Below the pieces are notes generated by a model, which saw only the letters and a list, made by a program, of their open reading frames with translations, had not been told where the DNA came from and searched no databases. This document shows, piece after piece, positions 10,566 through 18,523 of a stretch of 64,000 nucleotides of DNA. Source of the DNA: Streptosporangium canum (lineage in GTDB: Bacteria; Actinomycetota; Actinomycetes; Streptosporangiales; Streptosporangiaceae); contig NZ_FOQY01000009.1 of assembly GCF_900113865.1 (NCBI RefSeq), positions 124,001 through 188,000 of the forward strand, read 5' to 3'. A program made the translations under genes and the position numbers. Numbering within the stretch: the stretch's first letter is position 1; the number at the start of each line of letters is the position of its first letter.

Positions 10566-10940
10566 GTGTTGCCGTCCGGGTCCCGCATGCGCCGGGGCGA
10601 GGAGTTCGCCAACGCGGTCAGAAAGGGAAGCCGTGCAGGCCGCCCCACCCTGGTCGCGCATTTAAGCGTGCGCGCGGATAGGGACGAGCCGCCCTTGGTG
10701 GGATTCGTGGTGAGCCGCGCCGTGGGAGGCGCGGTTATCCGAAATAGAGTCAAACGTCAGCTGAGACACCTCATCCGGGACCGTCTGCATCGTCTTCCGA
10801 GAGGTAGCCTGCTGGTTGTACGCGCCAATCCACCGGCCGCGTCCGCGCGAAGCGAGCGCCTTGCCGCCGAACTCGACGTCGCGCTGGATCGTTTACTCAG
10901 GCGGCGAGAGCCTTCCAAGGCTCACATGGATGGGCGATGA
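10566..10940 (+). CDS. rnpA: Ribonuclease P protein component
   Basis: Protein subunit of RNase P, which with the rnpB RNA removes 5' leaders from pre-tRNAs. It has 124 aa. The RNA-binding signature is [14 protein letters not shown], preceded by [12 protein letters not shown]. The start is GTG at 10566, giving the usual [14 protein letters not shown] beginning. Its TGA stop (10938-10940) overlaps the yidD start by the ATGA type of overlap, so the two are translationally coupled. Confidence 0.97.
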   Translation: MLPSGSRMRRGEEFANAVRKGSRAGRPTLVAHLSVRADRDEPPLVGFVVSRAVGGAVIRNRVKRQLRHLIRDRLHRLPRGSLLVVRANPPAASARSERLAAELDVALDRLLRRREPSKAHMDGR

Positions 10941-11218
10941 TGACGGCGCAGCAGATCGCCGGAGTTTCTCCGGCTGCCAGGATCCTGATGGCTCCTATCC
11001 GGTTCTACCGGGCCTTTGTGAGCCCTCTGCTGGGTCCTCGTTGCCGTTTCCATCCTTCGTGCAGTGCCTACGGCCTTGAGGCGATGGCCGTCCACGGTGC
11101 GCTGCGCGGCACATGGTTGACGATCCGGAGAATCGGGCGTTGCCACCCATTCCATCCCGGAGGTTTTGACCCGGTGCCCCCACGCCCGGGCCGGTCCGAC
11201 GAAACGCAAGGGAGCTAG
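10937..11218 (+). CDS. yidD: Membrane protein insertion efficiency factor YidD
   Basis: Small membrane-associated protein that aids YidC-dependent insertion. It has 93 aa, with the family hallmark [19 protein letters not shown] then [11 protein letters not shown] and a [13 protein letters not shown] tail. ATG at 10937 overlaps the rnpA stop; a second ATG follows immediately and cannot be excluded. YidC starts four bases after its stop, so rnpA-yidD-yidC form one transcription unit. Confidence 0.95.
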   Translation: MMTAQQIAGVSPAARILMAPIRFYRAFVSPLLGPRCRFHPSCSAYGLEAMAVHGALRGTWLTIRRIGRCHPFHPGGFDPVPPRPGRSDETQGS

Positions 11219-11222
11219 CTCG

Positions 11223-12173
11223 GTGGAGCTGTCCTGGCTGAACTGGCTTTACACAGCCGTCGCCCAAGTCATCACCTGGATTCACCAGGGTTATAGCAGC
11301 TTCCTCGCCCCTGACAGCGGGCTGACCTGGGCGCTGACCATCATCACCCTGACGGTGCTGATGCGGCTGCTGATCTTCCCTCTCTTCCTCAAGCAGATGC
11401 GCTCGTCGAAGAAGATGCAGGAGCTGGCCCCCAAGGTCCAGGAAATACGTAAGCGTTACAAGAACGACAAGCAGCGCATGAACCAGGAGGTCATGGCGCT
11501 GTACCAGGGACAGGGGGCCAACCCGCTCGGCGGCTGTCTGCCGATCGTGGCCCAGTTCCCGATCTTCATCTCGATGTTCACCGTGCTGAACGCGATGGCC
11601 CACGGCCAGCTCAAGTTCGGCATGACGCAGCATCTCGTCGACAGCGCCCGCGCGGCGCACATCTTCGGCGCACCCCTGCCGGCGACGTTCTGGACCGACT
11701 CGGCCGACATCATCAAGCTGGGCGCCGACCCGGTCGTCACCAAGGTCGTTCTCGCGGTCTTCGTCGCGATCAGCTCGCTGACGACCTTCCTCACCGTCCG
11801 GCAGAGCGTGACCCGCTCGATGGCCCAGATGCCGGACAACCCGATGGCCCAGCAGCAGAAGATCCTGATGTACATCTCGCCGCTGTTCGCCGTCTTCTCG
11901 CTGAACTTCCCCCTCGGCCTGATCCTCTACTGGGTCACCACCAACCTCTGGACCCTCGGGCAGCAGCACTGGTTCTACAGCCGCAACCCCTCTCCGGTGG
12001 CCGACGCCAAGGGCAACATGGTCATGCCCGAGCCCAAGCCGAGCCTGCTGAGCAAGGTCAGGAAGACCGCTCCCGAGCCCGAGGCGCCCCCCGCGGCACC
12101 CGAGCCCAAACCGATCCGCCAGCAGCCGACCCGCCAGCCCCGCAGCAAGCGGACGGGCAGCAAGAAGTCCTGA
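11223..12173 (+). CDS. yidC: Membrane protein insertase YidC
   Basis: Oxa1/YidC/Alb3-family insertase of the cytoplasmic membrane, 316 aa, the short Gram-positive-like form without the large periplasmic domain. The N-terminus LSWLNWLYTAVAQVITWIH begins the first membrane segment. The KKMQELAPKVQEIRKRYKND cytoplasmic coiled region and GGCLPIVAQFPIFISMFTVL are typical. The C-terminal tail of about 50 residues is Pro/Lys-rich. GTG at 11223 is preferred over an upstream ATG because GGGAG lies eight bases before it. Confidence 0.96.
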   Translation: MELSWLNWLYTAVAQVITWIHQGYSSFLAPDSGLTWALTIITLTVLMRLLIFPLFLKQMRSSKKMQELAPKVQEIRKRYKNDKQRMNQEVMALYQGQGANPLGGCLPIVAQFPIFISMFTVLNAMAHGQLKFGMTQHLVDSARAAHIFGAPLPATFWTDSADIIKLGADPVVTKVVLAVFVAISSLTTFLTVRQSVTRSMAQMPDNPMAQQQKILMYISPLFAVFSLNFPLGLILYWVTTNLWTLGQQHWFYSRNPSPVADAKGNMVMPEPKPSLLSKVRKTAPEPEAPPAAPEPKPIRQQPTRQPRSKRTGSKKS

Positions 12174-12206
12174 CGACATCCCGACAGTACGAAGGAGTGG
12201 CCGGAC

Positions 12207-12710
12207 GTGACCGAGGCCGAGGCCGAAAAGGAGACCGTGAAAGCGGCTCCTGATCTCGCTGCGCTGGAGCAGGAAGGCGAGATCGCGGCGGACTACGTCG
12301 AGGGTCTGCTCGACATCGCCGACATCGACGGTGACATCGACATGGACGTCGAAGGCGATCGCGCCGTGGTGTCGGTCGTGGACATCAAGGGCGGCGACCT
12401 CGTGGGCCCCAACGGCGAGGTGCTGGAGGCGATCCAGGAGCTGACCCGGCTCGCCGTCCACCGCCAGACCGGAGAGCGCTCGCGGCTGATGCTGGACATC
12501 GGCGGTTACCGCGACCGCCGCCGGACGGAGCTGCGCGAGCTCGGCACCAAGATCGCCGCGGACGTCAAGCGCGACGGCGAGCCCAAGTCGTTGCAGCCGA
12601 TGACCCCGTTCGAGCGCAAGATCGTGCACGACGCGGTCGCGGCGGCGGGCCTGCGGAGCGAGTCCGAGGGCGAGGAGCCCCGCCGCTTCGTGGTGGTCCT
12701 GCCCGTATAG
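12207..12710 (+). CDS. jag: Jag/KhpB-family RNA-binding protein
   Basis: KH- and R3H-domain protein of the Jag/KhpB family, regularly found downstream of yidC and linked to post-transcriptional control and cell-envelope processes. It has 167 aa. The acidic N-terminus is followed by a KH-like segment with GGDLVGPNGEVLEAIQELTR. The C-terminus carries an R3H-type region, PMTPFERKIVHDAV followed by PRRFVVV. GTG at 12207 follows GAAGGAG. It is 33 bp after yidC and ends just before a good terminator. Confidence 0.93.
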   Translation: MTEAEAEKETVKAAPDLAALEQEGEIAADYVEGLLDIADIDGDIDMDVEGDRAVVSVVDIKGGDLVGPNGEVLEAIQELTRLAVHRQTGERSRLMLDIGGYRDRRRTELRELGTKIAADVKRDGEPKSLQPMTPFERKIVHDAVAAAGLRSESEGEEPRRFVVVLPV

Positions 12711-12730
12711 CGGCATAAAGGACGGAGACT

Positions 12731-12768
12731 GGCCGTCGTCCCCGGTTTCTCGGGGGCGGCGGCCTTTT
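12731..12768 (+). terminator. Terminator after jag
   Basis: A strong, nearly complete stem pairs GGCCGTCGTCCCCG with CGGGGGCGGCGGCC across a six-base loop and is followed by TTTT. It ends the rpmH-to-jag unit 20 bp after the jag stop, leaving rsmG with its own promoter in 12769-12857. Confidence 0.85.
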
Positions 12769-12857
12769 CGCGGCCCGCCCTTGTGCGCCACCACGGAACG
12801 GGCCGTTAGCCTTAGAAAATCCTGATCCAGACAGTTCCGAGGAAGAGTGAGCGTCGA

Positions 12858-13568
12858 GTGAGCGAGCAGATCCCCGAGCCGCCCGAGGTTGCGCGCGAGG
12901 TGTTCACCGGCGACGCCTGGTCCAGAGCGGAGACGTTCGCGGAGTTGCTGGCCGGGCCGGGCGTGGTGCGCGGACTGCTCGGCCCCCGTGAGGTGCCCCG
13001 CATCTGGGACCGTCACCTGCTCAACTGCGCCGTGGTCGCCGAGGCCGTCCCCGCCGGCGTGCGGCTGGTGGACATCGGCTCGGGAGCCGGCCTGCCCGGC
13101 CTGGTGCTGGCGATCGTACGGCCGGACATCACGGTCACCCTTCTGGAGCCGCTCCTGCGCCGGACGGTGTTCCTGGAGGAGTGCGTGGAGGCCCTGAAGC
13201 TCGGCAACGTCGAGGTGCTGCGCGGCCGGGCTGAGGAGTTCGCGGGCAGGCGCGAGTTCGACGTGGCCTCCGCACGCGCGGTGGCGCCGCTCGAACGGTT
13301 GCTGAAGTGGTCGCTGCCGCTGCTGCGTGAGGGGGGCGAGCTCCTGGCGATGAAGGGAGAGCGGGCAGCGGAGGAGCTGGCGGACGCCGAGGGGCAATTG
13401 CGGTCCAGTGGGGTGCTGACCGCCGAGCTTGTATCGGTCGGGCACGGTAAGGTCGAGCCGCCTGCAACTCTCATCCGAGTGGTCGCCGGTCGGGCCTCCG
13501 AAGGAGCGCGGCAGGACTCTCGCCGGAAGGATCGTGAATCGCGATCGAAGCGACCACGACGCCAGTAG
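12858..13568 (+). CDS. rsmG: 16S rRNA (guanine-N7) methyltransferase RsmG
   Basis: SAM-dependent methyltransferase that modifies G527 (E. coli numbering) of 16S rRNA; loss gives low-level streptomycin resistance in several bacteria. It has 236 aa. WDRHLLNCAVV and the SAM-binding VDIGSGAGLPGLVLAI are clear, and VASARAVAPLERLLKWSLPL is the later conserved segment. GTG at 12858. The C-terminal 30 residues are basic and Arg/Lys/Ser-rich. It precedes parA as in many bacteria. Confidence 0.95.
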   Translation: MSEQIPEPPEVAREVFTGDAWSRAETFAELLAGPGVVRGLLGPREVPRIWDRHLLNCAVVAEAVPAGVRLVDIGSGAGLPGLVLAIVRPDITVTLLEPLLRRTVFLEECVEALKLGNVEVLRGRAEEFAGRREFDVASARAVAPLERLLKWSLPLLREGGELLAMKGERAAEELADAEGQLRSSGVLTAELVSVGHGKVEPPATLIRVVAGRASEGARQDSRRKDRESRSKRPRRQ

Positions 13569-13750
13569 ACAGACCGAGCAAAGCGAGTACGAGGCCAGTG
13601 AATGACCGTGGAAGTGCGATCGTCGGCGCAGCGGGCGGTCTCGGCTGGCCGGAGAATCCCGTCGCCTCGCCCCATGGACGCTCCTCTGGCCTGGGCTGGC
13701 CGGCATCGGCTCCCGCCCCCGTAGTCAGGCCGGCTGAAAGGACGACGACC

Positions 13751-14677
13751 GTGACCCAGACCCCCCTTAATCCCGGCGACTCGCCGCTGGTACGAGAGGC
13801 ACTCAGCTCAGTGGTTTCACGTGAAACATCGGCCCAGACGACTACGGCCTCCCCTGGAGGCTCCACGGGGACTCGGGATGGGGACTGGCCCCGCCCTCCC
13901 AAGACACGCATCTTCACCGTCGCCAACCAGAAGGGCGGTGTGGGCAAGACCACCACCTCGGTGAACCTGGCGGCGGCCCTGTCGATGCACGGCCAGCGGG
14001 TGCTCGTGGTCGATCTCGACCCGCAGGGCAACGCCTCGACGGCGCTGTCCATCGAGCACCGCGGCGACGTGCCCGACATGTACAAGGTCCTGGTGGAGGA
14101 CATGCCGCTGGGGGAGGTCGTCAAGGAGGTCCCGGACATGCCCGGCCTCTACTGCGCTCCCGCCACGATCGACCTGGCCGGCGCCGAGATCGAGCTGGTC
14201 TCCATGGTCGCGCGTGAGGCCCGCCTGCAGCGCGCGCTGGGCGCGTACAAGGCGATCGAGTTCGACTACGTCTTCATCGACTGCCCTCCCTCACTCGGCC
14301 TGCTGACCGTCAACGCGCTGATGGCCGCGACCGAGCTGCTGGTCCCCATCCAGTGCGAGTACTACGCGCTGGAAGGCCTCGGACAGTTGCTCAGGAACGT
14401 GGATCTCGTCCGCGCCCATCTGAATCCGACGCTCGACATGTCCACCATCCTGCTGACGATGTACGACGGGCGGACCCGGCTGGCCTCCCAGGTCGCCGAG
14501 GAGGTCCGGTCCCACTTCGGCGACACGGTGCTGACCACCCTGATCCCCCGTAGCGTGCGCGTCTCCGAGGCGCCGAGCTACGGCCAGTCGGTCATGACCT
14601 ACGACCCGGGCTCCAGCGGTGCGATGGCCTACATGGACGCCGCCCGTGAGATGGCCTACCGAGGCGCGGCCGTGTGA
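13751..14677 (+). CDS. parA: Chromosome partitioning ATPase ParA (Soj)
   Basis: Walker-type ATPase that moves ParB-parS complexes to segregate origins. With GTG at 13751 it has 308 aa. The deviant Walker A KGGVGKTT is at residues 61-68, DLDPQGN and DYVFIDCPPSLG follow. I choose 13751 because AAAGGA lies eight bases upstream; an in-frame GTG at 13598 would add 51 non-conserved residues. Residues 22-26 (VSRET) are encoded by an exact parS sequence, a hallmark I also associate with other actinobacterial origin regions. Followed by parB after 72 bp. Confidence 0.96.
   Translation: MTQTPLNPGDSPLVREALSSVVSRETSAQTTTASPGGSTGTRDGDWPRPPKTRIFTVANQKGGVGKTTTSVNLAAALSMHGQRVLVVDLDPQGNASTALSIEHRGDVPDMYKVLVEDMPLGEVVKEVPDMPGLYCAPATIDLAGAEIELVSMVAREARLQRALGAYKAIEFDYVFIDCPPSLGLLTVNALMAATELLVPIQCEYYALEGLGQLLRNVDLVRAHLNPTLDMSTILLTMYDGRTRLASQVAEEVRSHFGDTVLTTLIPRSVRVSEAPSYGQSVMTYDPGSSGAMAYMDAAREMAYRGAAV
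13814..13827. promoter_or_regulatory. parS site within parA
   Basis: The palindrome GTTTCACGTGAAAC is the exact actinobacterial/Bacillus parS core bound by ParB. It lies in the parA 5' coding region, encoding part of VVSRETS in the non-catalytic N-terminal extension, so the protein sequence is constrained by the site. Confidence 0.93.
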
Positions 14678-14749
14678 GCGTTGAAAGATTCGCGGCCGTC
14701 ACCGCCGCGGAGATCACTGAGGGTGGAACCTTGAGCCGCGGGAGGGGCA

Positions 14750-15727
14750 GTGAGTAAGCAGCCGAGAGGGATGGGCGGCAGAGGGCTGGCGGCGCTCATC
14801 CCGGGCCCGCCCGTGGTGCAGAGCGCGGCACCGTCGGCGACCGTGACGATGGTCGCGCCGGAGCCCGCGGCGCAGCAGCACCAGCCGTCCCCGCAGCCGG
14901 TGGCGGGTGCGTATTTCCTTGAGATCCCGATCGAGAGGATCGAGCGCAATCCGCGCCAGCCCAGAACCGTCTTCGACGGTGACGCCCTGAAGGAACTCGC
15001 CGATTCGATCACCGAGGTCGGCCTGCTCCAGCCCGTCGTCGTCCGTGCCATGGGCAAGGACAGCTACGAGCTCATCATGGGAGAGCGCCGCTGGCGTGCC
15101 TCCAAACTCGCGGGACTCAAGGAGATCCCCGCGATCGTCCGGAGCACCCAGGAGGACAAGCTCCTCCTGGACGCGCTCATCGAGAACCTCCAGCGCGAGC
15201 AGCTCAACCCGCTGGAGGAGGCGGCGGCCTACCGGCAGCTGCTCGACGACTTCGGCGCCACCCATGAGCAGCTCGCCGTCCGCGTCGGCCGCTCTCGCAC
15301 CCACGTGACCAACACCCTGCGCCTGCTCAAACTGCCGCCCCGAGTCCAGCTCCGCGTCTCGGCCGGCACGATCACCGCCGGGCACGCACGGGCTCTGCTG
15401 GCCCTGGACGACCCAGCGGCGCAGGAACGCCTCGCCGATCGGATCGTGGCCGAGCTGCTGTCGGTCCGCGCGGTCGAGGAGATCGTGGCGGTGGGCGACG
15501 TGAAGGCGGCACCGGCGCCTGCCCCGAAGGCTCCCCGGGCGAAGCCGGACGAGGAGCCCGCTCTCCGCCATCTGGCCGATCGTCTCTCCGACCGTTTCGA
15601 AACCCGGGTGAAGGTGGACTTCGGACGTCGTAAGGGCCGCATCGTGGTGGAGTTCGCGACCATTGACGACCTGGAGCGCATCATCGGGACCATGGCCCCG
15701 GGATCCATGCAGTCGGCGGAGGAGTAG
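14750..15727 (+). CDS. parB: Chromosome partitioning protein ParB
   Basis: CTP-dependent DNA clamp that loads at parS and spreads, organising the origin for ParA and SMC. It has 325 aa. N-terminal GRGLAALIPG is the ParA-interacting region. The catalytic/nucleotide-binding core includes NPRQPR, GERRWRAS and ENLQREQLNPLEEA. The helix-turn-helix contains VGRSRTHVTNTLRLLKLP and GHARALLAL. A C-terminal dimerisation segment ends at IIGTMAPG. GTG at 14750 follows GGGAGGGG. A parS-containing palindrome begins 28 bp after the stop. Confidence 0.97.
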   Translation: MSKQPRGMGGRGLAALIPGPPVVQSAAPSATVTMVAPEPAAQQHQPSPQPVAGAYFLEIPIERIERNPRQPRTVFDGDALKELADSITEVGLLQPVVVRAMGKDSYELIMGERRWRASKLAGLKEIPAIVRSTQEDKLLLDALIENLQREQLNPLEEAAAYRQLLDDFGATHEQLAVRVGRSRTHVTNTLRLLKLPPRVQLRVSAGTITAGHARALLALDDPAAQERLADRIVAELLSVRAVEEIVAVGDVKAAPAPAPKAPRAKPDEEPALRHLADRLSDRFETRVKVDFGRRKGRIVVEFATIDDLERIIGTMAPGSMQSAEE

Positions 15728-15755
15728 TCGCCTCGCATATGCGGCACACCCACGG

Positions 15756-15791
15756 GCGGTCTCCTTGTTTCACGTGAAACAAGGAGACCGC
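15756..15791. promoter_or_regulatory. parS in a 36-bp perfect palindrome after parB
   Basis: The core TGTTTCACGTGAAACA (15766-15781) is extended on both sides (GCGGTCTCCT and AGGAGACCGC) to a perfect 36-bp inverted repeat with no unpaired centre. It lies just downstream of parB, so the RNA could form a stem that ends parAB transcription, although no T-tract follows. The flanking symmetry exceeds what ParB needs. Confidence 0.93.
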
Positions 15792-15808
15792 TTCCGTTTT
15801 ACGCCGGG

Positions 15809-15876
15809 GTTGAACCGGAAGCCGAGTTGAACCGGAAACGGGGGCGGACCGGAAGCCAGGGGCGGACCGGAAGCGG
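15809..15876. repeat. Four 17-18-bp tandem repeats after parB
   Basis: Four copies of GTTGAACCGGAAG / GGCGGACCGGAAG start at 15809, 15826, 15843 and 15861. The first and second pairs form two subtypes sharing the ACCGGAA core. They fill part of the parB-hydrolase gap. The remainder, to 16062, holds a GCTCACGTACGCGGGGAG element resembling the other intergenic repeats and otherwise nothing recognisable. Confidence 0.8.
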
Positions 15877-16062
15877 TGCGGAGCCATACCGCTCACGTAC
15901 GCGGGGAGGCGCCTGCCTGTCCGTCGCCGGCCGGGTGGGTGTCTCTTCGGGCAGGCAGCTCACCGGCCACCGTGTCGGTTGCGGGTGATAGTACGGGGGT
16001 GATCGATAGTTTGACGGGTCGCTCCAGTTCAGCTCCGTGATGATCGTGAGAAAGGTGATGCG

Positions 16063-16842
16063 ATGAGCTACGCAGAGATCAACGGGCTGTCCCTGTACTT
16101 CGAGGAGCACGGCTCCGGCGAGCCCCTGGTGCTGCTGCACGGCGGATTCGGTTCGGGAGAGATGTTCGCGCCCATCCTGCCGGCGCTGGCCGAGGGGCGG
16201 AGGGTCATCCTGGTCGATCTGCAGGGCCACGGGCGCACGGCGGATGTCGACCGTCCGCTGCGCCCGGAGCTGATGGCGGACGACATCGCCGCTCTGCTCA
16301 AGCACCTCGGCCTGGCGCGGGCCGACATGATGGGCTACTCCCTGGGAGCGGATGTCGCCCTGCGCGTCACGGTCCAGCACCCCCAAGCCGTTCGTCGGCT
16401 TGTGCTCGTCTCCACCCCGTTCAGGCGGGACGGGTGGCACCCGGAGGTCGTGGCGGCGATGGACCGGATGAGCACCGAGGCCGCCGAGACGATGAAGCAG
16501 TCCCCGATCTACGAGCCCTACGCCCGGCTTGCGCCGAGGCCGCAGGACTGGCCGGTGCTGATCGGCAAGATGGCCGAGATGAAGCGGCAGCACTACGACT
16601 GGACCACCGAGATACCGCCCATCACCGCCCCCACCCTGCTGGTCTTCGGAGACGCTGACGCGGTACGCCCCGCGCACATGGTGGAGTTCTACGGCCTGCT
16701 GGGCGGAGGTCTGCGGGACGCGGGATGGGACGGGGCAGGCCGTTCGATCGCGCGGCTGGCGATCCTGCCCGGCGCCACGCACTACGACATCCCGACGGCA
16801 CCCGGGCTGGCCGCCACAGTCCTGCCGTTCTTGGATTCATGA
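16063..16842 (+). CDS. Alpha/beta-fold hydrolase
   Basis: A 259-aa soluble alpha/beta hydrolase of unknown substrate. LLHGG at 24-28 gives the oxyanion hole, GYSLG at 91-95 carries the nucleophile S93, FGDADAVRP supplies the acid (D197 or D199) and H240 in GATHYDI completes the triad. Overall it resembles haloperoxidase/lactonase-like members. ATG at 16063 follows GAGAAAGG. It stands alone between two repeat-rich gaps flanked by parS sites and is not part of the conserved origin gene set I know from M. tuberculosis. Confidence 0.85.
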   Translation: MSYAEINGLSLYFEEHGSGEPLVLLHGGFGSGEMFAPILPALAEGRRVILVDLQGHGRTADVDRPLRPELMADDIAALLKHLGLARADMMGYSLGADVALRVTVQHPQAVRRLVLVSTPFRRDGWHPEVVAAMDRMSTEAAETMKQSPIYEPYARLAPRPQDWPVLIGKMAEMKRQHYDWTTEIPPITAPTLLVFGDADAVRPAHMVEFYGLLGGGLRDAGWDGAGRSIARLAILPGATHYDIPTAPGLAATVLPFLDS

Positions 16843-16936
16843 CCGAGCCGGTGGGGGAGCGTCGCGGCGGCGCCGAGGCGGACACGCCCACGTCTGCCGG
16901 AAGGGCCCGACGGAAACTGGGCCGCCTGTCCTCATA

Positions 16937-17177
16937 GAGCGCGGACTGCCCGGAAGTCGAGCCTGCTGATTGAGGAGCGCGGCCCGCCTGGGAGCTGAGC
17001 CTCTGTATGGAACGTGGACCGGCTGGCAGCCGGGCACTCTCGTTCACGTGGAGAGTAGACCGCCCGGCAGCTGTAGCTCCCATGCACGCGGGGAGCGGGC
17101 CGCCTGGAAGGTTGGAACTTCCGCTCGCGTGGAGCGCGGGCCGTCCGCAAGCTTGGCTCTCTGTTTCACGTGAAACA
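16937..17177. repeat. Degenerate 35-42-bp repeat array ending in parS
   Basis: Six degenerate units begin with GAGCGCGG-like sequence followed by CCGCCxGGAAG, at 16937, 16975, 17010, 17051, 17093 and 17132. The boundaries between units read TTCACGTGGAGAG (about 17043), GCACGCGGGGAGC, CTCGCGTGGAGC and finally the exact parS TGTTTCACGTGAAACA. No gene is visible between 16843 and 17261. The similarity of unit boundaries to parS is judged by eye. Confidence 0.65.
17162..17177. promoter_or_regulatory. parS site downstream of the hydrolase gene
   Basis: Exact 16-bp palindrome TGTTTCACGTGAAACA, the third parS in the window, at the end of the degenerate repeat array and about 85 bp beyond the convergent threonine aldolase stop. 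Confidence 0.93.
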
Positions 17178-17261
17178 TGGATTCGCTGTGCGGTGATCGC
17201 TGTCCCGCCCGCTCCGGCGCCGGCGACCTTCCTGCCGGTGTTCTTTCCCGGGGAGCTCCGG

Positions 17262-18320
17262 CTAGCCGTCGACCGCCGCGCGGACGGTGCGGCGGATGTC
17301 GGAGACGAACGTGTCGATGTGCTCCGGCGTGGTGTCGAAGGACGTCACCCACCGCACCACGTTCTCGTTCGCGTCCCAGACGTGGAAGAGGTAACGCTGC
17401 TGGAGCTCCGTGATCGCTTTCTCGGGGAGGGCCGGGAAGACGGCGTTGGACTGGACGGGATAGCGGAGCGAGAGGCCGGGGAGGTCGGCGACACCGTCGG
17501 CCAGTCGGTGGGCCATCGCGTTGGCATGGGCGGCGTTCTCACGCCAGAGATCGCCGGTGAGGAGCGCGGTCAGCTGGGCGGAGACGAAGCGCATCTTGGA
17601 GGCGAGCTGCATGCCCTGCTTGCGTAGGAACAGTGCGGGAGCGTCCAGTTCGGGGTTGAGGATGACGAGTGCCTCCGCACCCATGGCGCCGTTCTTGGTA
17701 CCGCCGAAGCTGAACAGGTCCACCCCCACGTCGGTGGTGAGCGCACGCATCGAGCAGTTGAGCTCCGCCGCCGCGTTGGCCAGGCGGGCACCGTCCATGT
17801 GGAGGAAGAGACCACGTGCGTGAGTGAACTCCGCCAGCTCGGCGATCTCGTCGGCGGTGTAGCAGGTGCCGCACTCGGTCACCTGGGAGATGGAGACGAC
17901 GCGAGGCTGGGAACGCTGCGTGTTGCCCAGCGCGGAGAGCTGGCCGTGGATGTCGTCCACAGTGATCTTGCCGTTGTCCGTGGGAAGAGGGATCAGCTTG
18001 GTGCCGAGCAGGCGTTCCGCGGCGCCGCATTCGTTGCTGTTGATGTGGGCGGTGTCAGGGCAGAGCACCGCGTCGTAGGGGCGGAGCACGAGACCCAGCC
18101 CCACCACGTTGGCGCCGGTGCCGTTGAACATGGGGTAGACGGTCGCCTGGGCGCCGAACTCGGCGCGGAAGGCATCCTCTGCCGCTCGGGTCCAGACGTC
18201 ATCACCGTAGGCAGGGGCGTCTCCGGTATTGGCTTCGACGACGGCGGCGAGCACCGCGGGGTGCACGCCCGCGTGGTTGTCGCTGGCGAAGCTCTTGGGG
18301 AAGGGTGTGGGAGTCAGCAC
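17262..18320 (-). CDS. ltaE: Low-specificity L-threonine aldolase
   Basis: PLP-dependent aldolase cleaving L-threonine/allo-threonine to glycine and acetaldehyde. It has 352 aa, the usual size. The PLP lysine is K209 in SFGGTKNGA; HMDGARL (174-180) supplies the ring-binding aspartate. N-terminal SFASDNHAG and AYGDD are typical. GTG at 18320. The gap behind it (18321-18523) has three CCGCCGTAC words and no gene. Related beta-eliminating lyases cannot be fully excluded. Confidence 0.88.
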   Translation of the reverse strand: MLTPTPFPKSFASDNHAGVHPAVLAAVVEANTGDAPAYGDDVWTRAAEDAFRAEFGAQATVYPMFNGTGANVVGLGLVLRPYDAVLCPDTAHINSNECGAAERLLGTKLIPLPTDNGKITVDDIHGQLSALGNTQRSQPRVVSISQVTECGTCYTADEIAELAEFTHARGLFLHMDGARLANAAAELNCSMRALTTDVGVDLFSFGGTKNGAMGAEALVILNPELDAPALFLRKQGMQLASKMRFVSAQLTALLTGDLWRENAAHANAMAHRLADGVADLPGLSLRYPVQSNAVFPALPEKAITELQQRYLFHVWDANENVVRWVTSFDTTPEHIDTFVSDIRRTVRAAVDG

Positions 18321-18523
18321 AGGACCAGCCTAGGCGAGCGGCTCTCGCGGCTGATCTACGCGCTGGGTGCACCTGTCGCAGCCGCCGGGTGTGTCCGCCG
18401 TACGTGCAGTCCGTCATGTGTGCCGTCCGCCGTACCGACGGGTGCGGCCGCCGTACGGATTCGGCGTGCCCCTCGGGGCGACGCGGCGCCTCCGCCGATC
18501 ACGGGCGGTCCGGGGATGTGGGG

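Noticed and set aside
10995..13706. 903-codon minus-strand open frame across yidD-yidC-jag-rsmG
   Set aside because: It overlaps four well-conserved genes and its protein is a reverse-complement artefact rich in His/Arg/Gln.
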